Of a stretch of 64,000 nucleotides of DNA, positions 45,148-54,563 are shown piece after piece (positions within the stretch are counted from its first letter, which is position 1; every line of letters begins with the position of its first letter). Both the position numbers and the translations under genes were made by a program. The DNA comes from Paracyclopina nana. Its lineage: Eukaryota > Arthropoda > Copepoda > Cyclopoida > Cyclopettidae. The stretch is from NCBI GenBank assembly GCA_019096065.1, contig JAGUCH010000007.1, positions 6,160,501-6,224,500 on the forward strand, in the 5' to 3' direction. Below the pieces are notes generated by a model that worked only from the letters and a program-made list of their open reading frames with translations, was not told the DNA's origin and did no database searches.

Positions 45148-47922
45148 TCAGTCCTGAAACACGTCGTCGCACGTTTCTGCGGTAGCTGCTGACGGCGCCG
45201 ACGATGATGTTGAGTGAGAGGCCTCTTTGATCGGAGACGGAATGGACGGTCGAAGAGGTAATGGCCGCGGTTCTAGCGGCGGGAGCAGATATCTAGTAGC
45301 TTGGTGCACAGTTGGCGGGTTGTCCTGCAAATGCTGCAGTGGCAACGTATCTTCGTCGGTCGTGCTTTTCCTGTCACCGCTGCGTGTTTTGGATCTGGAC
45401 CGTTTGGTGACCGCTTCCGGCCCACCTAAGAATCGCTCGGTGTCAGCCTGCAACATTTCCGCATTTGATCGTCGTTTCCTTTTCACCACTGTGCTAGTGC
45501 GCGTGGGCTCGTCATTGCCTGTGGTAGGGCTTGGCAGTGGCGGAGTATTCTGTGGAGACTCATTATCCGGTGTGGATGGGCGTTCATCCGGATCGGATTG
45601 GTACCGGGTGCAGTCGTACTCAGGTATCGTGGGGTCGTCGTTGAAGGCCGGGAGGGGGTCATCTCGGGCTTCTGGGAACCCGTATTCTCTGTCCGTCGGG
45701 GCCACCGCATACTCATAAGGTACAGCGAGGTCATTAGCGGGCTCTGCCGCGACTTCGTGTGGCGGATCCGCGAGGAATTCGGCAGATTCGTCACCTAACA
45801 TCGACAGATCCAAATCCTCGGCCGGTGGTGCAGTAGACACGTTGCCTTGATCTTGATCAGGTGGGATGTACAACTTAAGGCGGTCTACCGAGACGACCTG
45901 GTTTCGCGCTCGAGTCCAAGACGGGTCTGGTGCTATTTCGTAAGTGAGCTCGTTCACCCGTTTTTCAATTGTCCACGGTCCCGTCCAGAAGGTTTGTAGC
46001 TTCTTGGAGATGCGTGGAATAACCTTCGGAGTGAACAGCCACACTTTCTGTCCCACTACAAACGCACGCTTGTCCATGTGGTAAGCCCGTCGTTGTCGCT
46101 CTATCGAGTTGGAGATGTTCTTCCTTGCCCATTCATGCGCTAGTTGTATTCGCTCCTTCAGTTGCTTGGCGAACCGGCCTGCTTGCGTGGCCTTCGCTAC
46201 AGCCGGCTGCGGGTCCCCAAAGATCAAGTCCAGGTTGGTCGACGGTTGGCGACCGAAAACCATTTCATACGGTGCCATGCCCGTGGAGCGGTTTTTGGTG
46301 GTACGGAGGACGAAGAGGGCGAAGGGAACGACCTCGGCCCAGTCCGCGTATCGACCTTTGACCATCTTCCTGATGAGCTCGTTGAGGTCCCGATGCGCCC
46401 GTTCGACCGGGTTGCTGCGCGGGTTGTATGAAGGAGTAGTGGTGGCTTGTATTCCCAGGGCCGCGCATACTTCCCGCATGAGATGGGCCATGAAATGAGT
46501 CCCTTGATCGGTGTGTAGTCTCTCTGGAAGGCCGAATCTAGGGATGATTTCGGTCGTCAGAAACCGCACGGCTGTTTCGGCATCATTGGAACCGCACGGG
46601 AAAGCTTCGATCCATTTGGTGAAGACGCACTTAGCGGTGAACAAGTAGCGGTGACGGTTCGACGAAGGCTGGAACGGCCCTACGTAGTCGAGGCTCAAGA
46701 TCTGGAACGGGTAGCCCGCATAATGCGATTTGAGGGTGTGCAGCTGGTTCTTCTGGCCCGGCTTGGACCGCTGGCAAAGGAGGCAGGACTTGACGACTTC
46801 ATCGGCCAGACGCGTCATGCCTGGAAAGTAGAAGTGCTGAGCTGCCCTGTGGACCACAGAGTCGCGCCCTTGGTGTCCCATGGTGTCGTGTACGTGGCGG
46901 AGGCTGGCTTCCTGCCACTGGCGGGGCACCACCAGCCTCGAGGTTTGCCTCTTCCGATCCAGCAAGCGAAGAGCACCTTGCCGATCCATGGTCATGGAGC
47001 TTAGTTGTTCCAGCAGCACGCGGCCTCGAGGTGATGCGGCGTTGAGGTTCTCCTGCGAGGGCGATTGTTTCAGTCGGACCAGCTGTCTCAAGAGGACCAG
47101 GTCGTCGTCCTCCTCCTGAGCCGCAGCCCACGCTTCCGGCTTCGTGGGAATCAGCTTGAGATTAGCCACCCGGAAAAAGTCATCGTCAGAGACGTCGGAG
47201 CTGATATGGTCACCCCGCTGTGCCAGGTGGGGCGCTCGGCTGAGGGAATCGGCATTGCCGTGCTTCACTCCCGCCCGGTGCACCACTTCGAAGTCGTAGT
47301 TGGAGATGGTGTCGAGCCATCGGCCCAGCATTCCCGTGGGCGCTTCCATGGAGCGGATCCAGAGGAGGGCCCGATGGTCAGTGCGCAGGATGAACCGGCG
47401 GTGTTGCAGGTAATACTTGAATTGCTTGATGAAAATTATTACGGCCACCAGCTCGCCCTGATTAGCGGAATAGTTGCTTTGAGCAGCGTTCAACTTTTTG
47501 GCGCCGTACAAGATGACTCTTTCCTTGCGATCTTGGACTTGGGAAAGAACCCCCCCAACAGCCCTGTTTTCTTGCGAGAAATCCGTGTCCAGGATGAAAG
47601 GGTTAGGCGAAGAGAAGTCCGGATAGGCCAGTACAGGCGCAGAGGTCAGCCTTCTCTTGAGCTCGTCGAAAGCGGTCCGAAACTCCGGGCTGGGTTGAAA
47701 AACATGGTTGTCGCTGGTGCCGTCGTCCTTGGAGAGCTTGTCCGACAGGGGCGCCGCGACATGTTGGTATTTCTCAATGAAGGATCGGTAATAATTGGCC
47801 TTGCCAAGGAAGATACGCAGCTGCTTCCTGGTGTTAGGCAGAGGCCATTCACGGATGAGGTCAATGTAGGCTGGCATGACCTCGAGACCCTGAGGAGTGA
47901 CAACATGCCCCAAGTATGTCAC
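45148..47922 (-). CDS. Pol C-terminal part: RT connection, RNase H and integrase
   Basis: A 924-codon open segment. It starts in the last RT motif (YLGHVV), then the RT thumb and connection. RNase H has its acidic residues (ILDTDFSQ, TDHRALLW). Next come the integrase HHCC zinc-binding domain (HDTMGHQG to CLLCQRSK) and the DDE core (LSLDYVGPF, HTDQGTHF and a NPVERAHRDL glutamate). Last is a C-terminal region with Pro/Asp/Glu-rich low complexity and no clear chromodomain. This is the longest undamaged frame in the element. It is in a different frame from the RT segment upstream of it. Confidence 0.9.
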   Translation of the reverse strand: MTYLGHVVTPQGLEVMPAYIDLIREWPLPNTRKQLRIFLGKANYYRSFIEKYQHVAAPLSDKLSKDDGTSDNHVFQPSPEFRTAFDELKRRLTSAPVLAYPDFSSPNPFILDTDFSQENRAVGGVLSQVQDRKERVILYGAKKLNAAQSNYSANQGELVAVIIFIKQFKYYLQHRRFILRTDHRALLWIRSMEAPTGMLGRWLDTISNYDFEVVHRAGVKHGNADSLSRAPHLAQRGDHISSDVSDDDFFRVANLKLIPTKPEAWAAAQEEDDDLVLLRQLVRLKQSPSQENLNAASPRGRVLLEQLSSMTMDRQGALRLLDRKRQTSRLVVPRQWQEASLRHVHDTMGHQGRDSVVHRAAQHFYFPGMTRLADEVVKSCLLCQRSKPGQKNQLHTLKSHYAGYPFQILSLDYVGPFQPSSNRHRYLFTAKCVFTKWIEAFPCGSNDAETAVRFLTTEIIPRFGLPERLHTDQGTHFMAHLMREVCAALGIQATTTPSYNPRSNPVERAHRDLNELIRKMVKGRYADWAEVVPFALFVLRTTKNRSTGMAPYEMVFGRQPSTNLDLIFGDPQPAVAKATQAGRFAKQLKERIQLAHEWARKNISNSIERQRRAYHMDKRAFVVGQKVWLFTPKVIPRISKKLQTFWTGPWTIEKRVNELTYEIAPDPSWTRARNQVVSVDRLKLYIPPDQDQGNVSTAPPAEDLDLSMLGDESAEFLADPPHEVAAEPANDLAVPYEYAVAPTDREYGFPEARDDPLPAFNDDPTIPEYDCTRYQSDPDERPSTPDNESPQNTPPLPSPTTGNDEPTRTSTVVKRKRRSNAEMLQADTERFLGGPEAVTKRSRSKTRSGDRKSTTDEDTLPLQHLQDNPPTVHQATRYLLPPLEPRPLPLRPSIPSPIKEASHSTSSSAPSAATAETCDDVFQD

Positions 47923-48886
47923 TCTGGATTGGAACAGAGTGACATTTTGACGGTTTCAACAGAAGTCCTGCTTTCTCGTGGGCCTGCAGCACCAGGCGCA
48001 AGTTGCGGAGGTGGGACTCGAAGTCGGTTGAATGAACTAAGCAATCGTCGAGGTATGGAAGGGCCACGTCCCATGATATGCCCTCCAGGACCATTCTGTT
48101 AAGGCGGCTGTATGTCTTGGGCGCATTGGTGAGGCCGAAGGGCATCTTGAGGAAGGCGTATGAGCCGTCTCCTGTGGAAAAGGTGGTCTTCTCCACGTCC
48201 TCTGCCCGAATGGGAACCACGTTAAAGGCACCCACCGCATCCAACGTTGAGAATACCGTGGAGCGGGCCAGTCGGCTGAGGTTGTCCCTGACGTCTCCGA
48301 TGGGGTGTGAGTCAACTACAGTAGCCTTGTTGAGTTCCCCTATAATCCCCGCACCATCGCAGCGTGCCGTCCTTCTTGCGAACGGGAACGAGAGGCGCGG
48401 ACCACGGTGAAGTGATGGGCGTGATAACTTCTTCATCCAACCACTTCTGGATCTGTTCCTTCAGGGACGCCTCGAGGTTCGGGTTGATGGGTCGCCGACG
48501 GATGTTGATGTGCTTCGTCCCAGGCTTAAGGTCTATGGCGTTCTCGACCAGTGTGGTCTGCGCCGTGCGGCCGTCGAATGAAAAGGCTCCGACGTGGGCG
48601 CGAGCAGGGTGGCGGCTTGAGCCAGCCGCTTGGGGTTATCCTTAAGCATGTCGTTCTCGTTCAGCTTGAAGGTGTCAATGATAAGGTCGGCCTGCTCGTA
48701 ACGGCGCTTGGCCTCGGATTCCGACTGTTTCCGGCTGGTACTGCGGGTGGTGACCGGCGTGCGCACCGCGTGCACCGAGGAAGTAGCCTCTGTTCCGCTG
48801 GGGCCGTCGCTTTCTTCGTAGACACGGAGAGTGCCGTAGGTCACTCCACCTTTAAGGCGGAGCGGGTGATCCAGGGGGTTCAGCAC
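47861..48886 (-). pseudogene. Pol reverse-transcriptase region, frame-broken
   Basis: Two open segments, 48886-48533 (linker into RT) and 48436-47861 (RT core), show family motifs FSTLDAVGAF, FGLTNAP and the catalytic YLDD. Frame changes near 48885, 48590, 48330 and 47950 separate protease, linker, RT core and the RNase H-integrase segment. Each lies at or next to a short run of one base. As written, no uninterrupted RT is made. Confidence 0.85.
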
Positions 48887-49497
48887 CCCAACTGCCAGGC
48901 TGCCGCCGGCCGCGGCTGGACTAATGCAATGTTCCAGGGCGCCAGCTGCGTCTGCGCAGCAAACTGGGGCTCTGCCTCGAGGGCGGCGGCCCGCGTGGAC
49001 CCGTGCGGCCAGTGAGGGGCTACGGCGGCCACCAGGGTGACAGTGCGGGCTGGAATGTTGACGGGCCGCAGGATCCGGATTTCATACTCTTCCTGATCCT
49101 CGGCGGGTTGGAGGGCGCCCACCAGCGGGATCTGCTTCCCGTGCACGCGCAGGGTCCCTTGGGAGTGGAGCTGGTCGATGCGGTGGTGGCTCAAGAAGGG
49201 CCCTGACAAGTTGAAATCCATGGAGAGGTTCCGCACCACTGCGGGTCGGATAGAGAAGGAGTGAGGGTGATTGCCCAGCTGCACTCGCAGTGGCTGCCGT
49301 AACTCCCCTAGGACCTGGAGACGTTGCTGTGCGTGGGCGGTGCCCACCGCGGGCATGTCGAGCATGGGCCGGAGACCGTGGGGAAGAACTCCAAGTCGGC
49401 GGGCAAAATTCTCGGAGATGCACGTGCGCCAGCTGTTGCCGCTGTCGACCAGGGCCCGAGCCTTGATCTTGCCGATGCGAATCGGGACTTGAGCCAT
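48880..49497 (-). CDS. Retroelement aspartic protease region
   Basis: An open segment overlapping the start of pol, in a different frame from gag. ALVDSGNSW near its start is the retropepsin active-site motif (DSG rather than DTG), followed by a plausible flap and a hydrophobic region. The frame shift between gag and this segment could be programmed or could be damage. Confidence 0.75.
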   Translation of the reverse strand: MAQVPIRIGKIKARALVDSGNSWRTCISENFARRLGVLPHGLRPMLDMPAVGTAHAQQRLQVLGELRQPLRVQLGNHPHSFSIRPAVVRNLSMDFNLSGPFLSHHRIDQLHSQGTLRVHGKQIPLVGALQPAEDQEEYEIRILRPVNIPARTVTLVAAVAPHWPHGSTRAAALEAEPQFAAQTQLAPWNIALVQPRPAAAWQLGC

Positions 49498-49571
49498 GAA
49501 TCGTTGATGGCTGGCGATGTGGTCGAGAGCTGCTAATATGGAGGAAGGTGAGGGGACCCGGCTGGAGCTCT

Positions 49572-50942
49572 CTACAACCGGGTCGAGTCGTTTCCCGGTG
49601 CCGCATCATCCGAGACCTCGGATTCGGGTTCCTCCTTGGGCGTGGCCTCGTAGATTTCATTGACTCGAGCCTTCTTGTTGGTCTTGCCCGACGAGCCTTG
49701 CCGATCGGAGGTCCTTTTCTGGTCGGAGGCGCGCCTTCGTCCTCGACCTCGGGAACTCTGCCCTCGACCCGCCTGGTCCTTGTTGAGGGAAGCTGCGTGA
49801 GCCCACTTGTCGATCTTGGGGTCGTAGCGGCCAGTACGTTTGTCGGAGTCGAGGGTCCTGCATTCGCTCTTGCGGTGGCCCTTGCGCTCGCAGTAGAAGC
49901 ATACGATCGTGGAGTCGTCGCCGGTTCCGGAAATCATGGCGGCAACGCGGCCTTTACCTTGCCCCAACGACAACCAACATTCAGCCTGACTGGCGGCTTC
50001 CAAGGCATCGGCCATGGTGGTGAATTTGTGCCCGGCGATGCCCATGACCACATCCTTGCGGTGAAGCTTGGTCACAAACATACGGATCAAGTCGGGGTAG
50101 GTCTCGACCTCCTTGGCCAGCTCAGGCTTGGCGCGGACGAAGATGCTACGCAGTCTAGCGTGCCATTGGGGAATCCCTTCATCAGAGCGCTGGTGGGCCG
50201 TTTCGAGGGCTATACGGGCCACCTGGGACGACGTGGCGGTGACGAAGAACCTCTCGTAGGCGTCGAGCAGGTGCTTGAGGGTGAAGCTTTCGTCCGTCAG
50301 GAACAGATCTACCTCATTGATAGTGCGAAGTGCCGCACCCACCATGGCATGCTTGACCTCCAGTTTCTTGGTGGCCTCGGTGTCCTTGGACCCCAAGAAG
50401 GTGGCTTCCACATGAAGGCGGAAGGTGAGCCACTTGTCAGCTTCCGTGTCCTCGAACTTCTCGAGTTTGCGCTTGCGCCCGGAACGAGCAGCGGCGTTTT
50501 CAGCCTCGAGACGGCGGGTGTTGATCTCCAGGAGCCGTAGCTCGGCCTCCTGTTTGCGGGCCTGTGCATCCGCCTGCCGCTGGGCCTCTATGGACTTCAG
50601 GAATTGCAGCAGCATCGACTGCGATAGCCCCTCAGTGTCGGGGTTGGCGCCAGCCGGGTTGGTCTCAGCTGGTTGGTTGGGCGGATCCGTCCTAGCCCCG
50701 GACCCGGGGCGAGGCCTGGTCCCGGTAGCGGCCTCGACGGCCGATCCTTGGTTCCGCGGAAACCCAAGAGGGTCTAGGCCAGGGCGGCTCCCGGCGGCGG
50801 CCCCGTGGGCCCCGAGGGTGCTTAAATCGGCTTCGAAGCGTTGTTGGAGCCCGGTGGGGTGTGGCCCCAACTCGTGGCTGTCTGGGGACGCCCCGAGCTC
50901 CTCGTTTGCGGAGGTGTGAGGAGGAGATCGTTCGACAGGCAT
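49572..50942 (-). CDS. Retroelement gag, 456 aa
   Basis: Structural nucleocapsid precursor. The N-terminal part is Pro/Gly-rich. The middle is a helical capsid-like domain (KWLTFRLHVEATFLGSKD onwards) with a coiled stretch of Arg/Glu/Gln-rich residues. One CCHC zinc knuckle follows (CFYCERKGHRKSEC, CX2CX4HX4C), then a basic tail. The frame is open from ATG 50942 to the stop at 49572, so this gene is intact. Confidence 0.88.
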   Translation of the reverse strand: MPVERSPPHTSANEELGASPDSHELGPHPTGLQQRFEADLSTLGAHGAAAGSRPGLDPLGFPRNQGSAVEAATGTRPRPGSGARTDPPNQPAETNPAGANPDTEGLSQSMLLQFLKSIEAQRQADAQARKQEAELRLLEINTRRLEAENAAARSGRKRKLEKFEDTEADKWLTFRLHVEATFLGSKDTEATKKLEVKHAMVGAALRTINEVDLFLTDESFTLKHLLDAYERFFVTATSSQVARIALETAHQRSDEGIPQWHARLRSIFVRAKPELAKEVETYPDLIRMFVTKLHRKDVVMGIAGHKFTTMADALEAASQAECWLSLGQGKGRVAAMISGTGDDSTIVCFYCERKGHRKSECRTLDSDKRTGRYDPKIDKWAHAASLNKDQAGRGQSSRGRGRRRASDQKRTSDRQGSSGKTNKKARVNEIYEATPKEEPESEVSDDAAPGNDSTRL

Positions 50943-52116
50943 GATGAATGAGCGGCGGCTGCAGAAGCGAAAGGGGTTGGCTTAAGGCCTTGGTGAAAGT
51001 AAGTGAATGAATATTTACCGAGAGTGGCGTAAAAAGCGCGAGAGCAGGGGTGTAACAACTTGGAGTGAATCCAAAGAACTGTGTCTTTTCCCCCTGGTAC
51101 TCGATCTTTTATAGCCTCTCTCATCCCCTGTGCAGCGGCCGCTCACCCGCAGCATCCGCTGCATTTTTCCGACCCTCGGGTGATCGTTTTAGCATGGCAA
51201 TTGAAATTGTTTGTGCGATCCGGTCCTCGATAGGAGATTTTGACGATCGTAAAACAAGAAGGTTGTTTGGAGCGACTGCTGTGCATGCGAGAATAATGGC
51301 TTTTAGTGCGTTGACAGACAATCTTGATAATTGCCTTGCACATGTGAAGCACAGCATGCAGCCCTCATAAAGGGGCCAGTTTTACGACTTGTTTATTGGC
51401 GCTCTCTTGCCTCACTGCAAGATGGCCGATGCGTAAATTGCAGCAGCAGCAATTATGCGTTGAAATGCATTGAAATGGAGCGGCTCTGGCTCTGCCTCAG
51501 GGGGTTGCTGGCCCGCCCTGTGTGGCTTCTGGGCGACCGCGGCCTCGAGGCCGTCGATCGTGACGTGCGGGGGTGTGGCCGACCCGGCAGTTCGCTGCGC
51601 AGGTATTCGAATCGAATTGGGAGCATGAGAATGAGCAGAGAATTGATCGTGCTGATCGAATTTGATTTATTAGCATTTGCGATGCATGTATAGCGACTAG
51701 CTCTCATTTAGTGGCTCGTTACACTTTTCTGTTGAGTGATGCGATGCCCACTGTGTTATGCGCTTCCGGTGGTCCGGGGTAGATGGCCTCTTCCCAAGGG
51801 CACCCGACCTCGACGCGGAAACGGTCCTGGTGTTTGGACCCAGGGGGCACAGCATCCGCACTCGGTGTCTCGAGGGACGACGCGGGTGGCGGGATCTGCT
51901 GCCCAAGCTGCTCCCTCTCGTGAGCTTCTGGTAGCCTCAGCCACCGTAGCCTCAGCGAGGGTGAGGTTGGTGTTCGTGGCATACTTTCAGCCGGAACGCA
52001 CTAATATTGCTTCCTCTCCCCGGTCTTGTTTGGTCGTTGTCGGAAACAACGACTTCCCCAGGGATGGAGGCGGGAGCGAAGGTGTCGCGTGTTTTGCGGT
52101 ACTCGAAGAGTTGTCC
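50943..52116 (-). other. Long 5' leader of the retroelement
   Basis: About 1.2 kb between primer-binding site and gag ATG. It presumably contains packaging and translation-control RNA structure. Short open frames exist but none has a recognisable domain. Confidence 0.5.
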
Positions 52117-52130
52117 TCAGCACCGCGCCA
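52117..52130 (-). other. Candidate tRNA primer-binding site
   Basis: The minus strand reads TGGCGCGGTGCTGAGG starting 4 bases after the 5' LTR. The TGG start complements a tRNA CCA end. I did not assign the tRNA. Confidence 0.6.
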
Positions 52131-52134
52131 ATTT

Positions 52135-52332
52135 TGTAGGGGTTCGAACACTCTGAGACCTACGCGCTACACCTTACTAACTTATAGCTTACAAGACTCC
52201 ATCTTTAGTTGGAAGGATATGTCGTCGAGCTGTTCGCTCGCGCATGGTCGTTTATTTACTGCTGTACAATTGTAGTGCTACCGCACGAGAGGAGGCGAGA
52301 GCGCAGGTACGCAGGCTCGGGATCCTGCTACA
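52135..52332 (-). repeat. 5' LTR (198 bp)
   Basis: Matches the 3' LTR at 42163-42360 base for base as far as I can compare, implying a recent insertion. It drives transcription leftwards, towards the 3' end of the DEG/ENaC gene. Confidence 0.93.
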
Positions 52333-52336
52333 CCAA

Positions 52337-52515
52337 GCAATTATTTTCCAAATCCAATCGGAAGTTTCTAAAAAAGCCATTCAATGATCACACTAGATGT
52401 CATAGAATATTTTTGGGCTCTTACATCATTCTCAATTTAGCTTTAGTGTTTCCTCAGACTTTGACTGTGTAGCCTAACACCAAATGGCCTTTTACCGATT
52501 AGCCTTTAACTAGTA
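52337..52515 (+). repeat. Right half of the interrupted TIR element
   Basis: Ends with the inverted partner (52471-52515) of the left terminal repeat at 41973-42017. Confidence 0.8.
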
Positions 52516-52614
52516 GAGCCAAAATACAACACAAAATGAAGACTTGAAGCTAGTGAATATTGCTAAATTCAAAAACATAGAACAATAAAATGCTCCTAGA
52601 TGTTGCTTTGTAAT

Positions 52615-53766
52615 ATGATACTATTCATCATAAATGCACTTCTTATTTATATTGAAAATGCATCAAGTAATGATTCAAGGATGATTGGAGGAAGAAAACT
52701 GACAAGCGCAAGAGGTACACCTTCATTTTCTTTAATTTTGATGTCATGATAAACAGTGGTAATCAGAAGCACCTTTTGTTGCCATGATTTACAAGTAAGA
52801 AACACCCAGACAAGTGTTATGCACTGGGTCAATTATCACACATGTGCATGTTCTCACTGCAGCTCATTGCTTCAATTTGGGAAATGTCTCTGATGACTTT
52901 ATAATTTCATCTATTAGAGTAAATATTCCTTAAGTTATACATGTTTTCAATGGGCCAAAATTAGTCATAAAGGTTATTGTTGGAAGAGTTCATTTCAATG
53001 GCACTTCTGTTGTTCACAGTGTAGCAAGAATTTTCAAGCATGAAAAGCTTTGCAGTGAGGCCAAAGGTGTTTTCATTTATGATTTGGGCATTATTTTGCT
53101 GAGGAAAAATTGGCTCTCAATGAAAATGTTCAAATCATTCTTTTGGCAATTCATCCTTCCAGAATCCAATGTAAATTAACTGAGAGATAACATATGCAGA
53201 TACATATACCACATTTTTTCGAATTACACAAAGTTGGAGGCATAAGTGATGCTTATGGGTGGGGGAAAGAGGACCCAAAAGAGGCAACAGCTGTGCTAAA
53301 AGCCACACAATTTCTCCTATTAAACCCATTCAGGTTTTTTATTCAAGGATTCTATGATAACTGCTCTGATTTCATTAAGAAAGAGTTCATATTGGGTGGG
53401 CAACCACAGCAAATTTCTTTGGGTCGAGTAATCATTTTCTTGGTGTGATTTTTAGATGTTGCTTATTGAAACTTCATGTAGGTTTATTATGGAGATTCTG
53501 GAGCACCAGTTGTTTACAATAATGAGCAAATTGGCCTTATCAGTGTGGTTCCCAAAAACATAACTCGTGGTTATTTTCCTGTGCTGATCACTTCTATACC
53601 ACATAATTATCAATGGATTTGGAGTGTCATTGGAGAATATACAGAACTAAGCAGCAGAAAAAATGAGGCTACCATGCTTTTTGATAGTTTCAAAAATTAT
53701 TTTGCATCACTTTCAGCTAATGTTGCAATACATTATTTATTTCAAAAAATACATAGATATCTGTGA
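52615..53766 (+). pseudogene. Broken paralogue of the S1 protease at 38828-39948
   Basis: The five exons are colinear with the intact copy: 52615-52714 (100 bp, same length), 52767-52918, 52973-53170, 53234-53427 (194 bp, same length) and 53482-53766. A signal peptide (MILFIINALLIYI), MIGG activation site, TAAHC, IYDLGIILL and GDSGAP are recognisable. It is broken by an in-frame TAA at 52796-52798 in exon 2 and by a one-base loss in an A run of exon 3. Either it is a pseudogene or these are base-calling errors. Its 3' end overlaps the convergent seven-helix gene by 25 bp. Confidence 0.8.
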
Positions 53767-54563
53767 GCAAATAATTTGATGGCTCGTTTTCTGAAGATCA
53801 TCAAGGCTGGCAAAACATTGAAGACAAATGCAAAAGTAGAGCAGTGAATAATCAGCCTTTTCATATGGACATCATTGGTCAAGTTGCCAAACACTCTGAT
53901 GGCTATGAAAAATCCACAGACAAATATGATAAAAGCCATGATTCTAATGGTCCAAATTGAATAGCCCACTTTTTCCTCAATGCTCTTATTCAGCTCATTT
54001 TTGATCATTTCAATTTGGACAAGCATATAAAACACTGCCAAAAGCACAAACACAGTCAACACTTTGACTGAGGCCAAATTCAGGTTTTTCTGCTCGTTTG
54101 GCAAATGAGTGAGGAAATGAAAGCTGTATCCAGTGCGAAAGTCATTCATGATCAGTTCAAGGAAAATCAAGCCAATGGAAATGGCCAGATTTGCTAGCCT
54201 GGCAAATTTGATCATTGCCTCATCCGAGATGTCATTGATCCACTGGCAACGGAAAATGAGCAAATACCTCAAAAGAACTGTGAATAGCAGCTGGGCAAAC
54301 ATACTGACTCCAGTGAGAATTTCACTGATGATGAGAAAAAGTGCGATTGGGGGTGGCAAGCCAATGCCAAATCCTACATTGACAATGCTACTAACAGAAG
54401 CACAAATGAAGCTGATCATGAGCAAATCCTTGATCATTTGATCCAATGGAGTTTGCATACCAAGAGGCTTCTTTGTCAGATACTTCCAAATAATGTTGTA
54501 GAGAAAGCTCATTAACAAAGTGGCTAGAAGCAAGCAAATCAGCAAAGCATATTTTAGGACCAT
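53742..54563 (-). CDS. Orphan seven-helix membrane protein, 273 aa, intronless
   Basis: Single open frame from ATG 54563. Seven hydrophobic helices in order: KYALLICLLLATLLMSFLYN, LLMISFICASVSSIVNVGFG, LIISEILTGVSMFAQLLFTV, LANLAISIGLIFLELIM, VLTVFVLLAVFYMLVQIEM, IMAFIIFVCGFFIAIRVF and STFAFVFNVLPALMIF. A basic C-terminus follows. It resembles the gene at 37671-38566 in length, helix spacing and the R/K-rich end of TM3 (LLRYLLIF there versus MIRLLIIS here), so I read them as distant paralogues. No ligand class can be assigned. Confidence 0.72.
   Translation of the reverse strand: MVLKYALLICLLLATLLMSFLYNIIWKYLTKKPLGMQTPLDQMIKDLLMISFICASVSSIVNVGFGIGLPPPIALFLIISEILTGVSMFAQLLFTVLLRYLLIFRCQWINDISDEAMIKFARLANLAISIGLIFLELIMNDFRTGYSFHFLTHLPNEQKNLNLASVKVLTVFVLLAVFYMLVQIEMIKNELNKSIEEKVGYSIWTIRIMAFIIFVCGFFIAIRVFGNLTNDVHMKRLIIHCSTFAFVFNVLPALMIFRKRAIKLFAHRYLCIF

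Larger units (their letters stand above)
42163..52332 (-). mobile_element. Ty3/Gypsy-type LTR retroelement with env-like gene, 10.17 kb
   Basis: Transcribed leftwards. Order on the minus strand: 5' LTR, primer-binding site, long leader, gag, protease, reverse transcriptase, RNase H, integrase, env-like gene, polypurine tract, 3' LTR. The LTRs begin and end TG...CA and appear identical over 198 bp. CCAA flanks both ends (42159-42162 and 52333-52336) as a 4-bp target duplication. RT before integrase is the Ty3/Gypsy order. Base composition is clearly GC-richer than the host. Several single-base frame changes break pol and env, so this copy is unlikely to be autonomous as written. It separates the two protease/seven-helix gene copies. 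Confidence 0.93.

Noticed and set aside
45227-48645. Several long open frames on the plus strand opposite pol.
   Set aside because: They are GC-rich shadows of the retroelement coding strand. None has a domain, while the minus strand shows RT, RNase H and integrase.
49548-50540. 330-codon plus-strand frame opposite gag.
   Set aside because: Shadow of the gag gene. The zinc knuckle and capsid-like features are on the minus strand.
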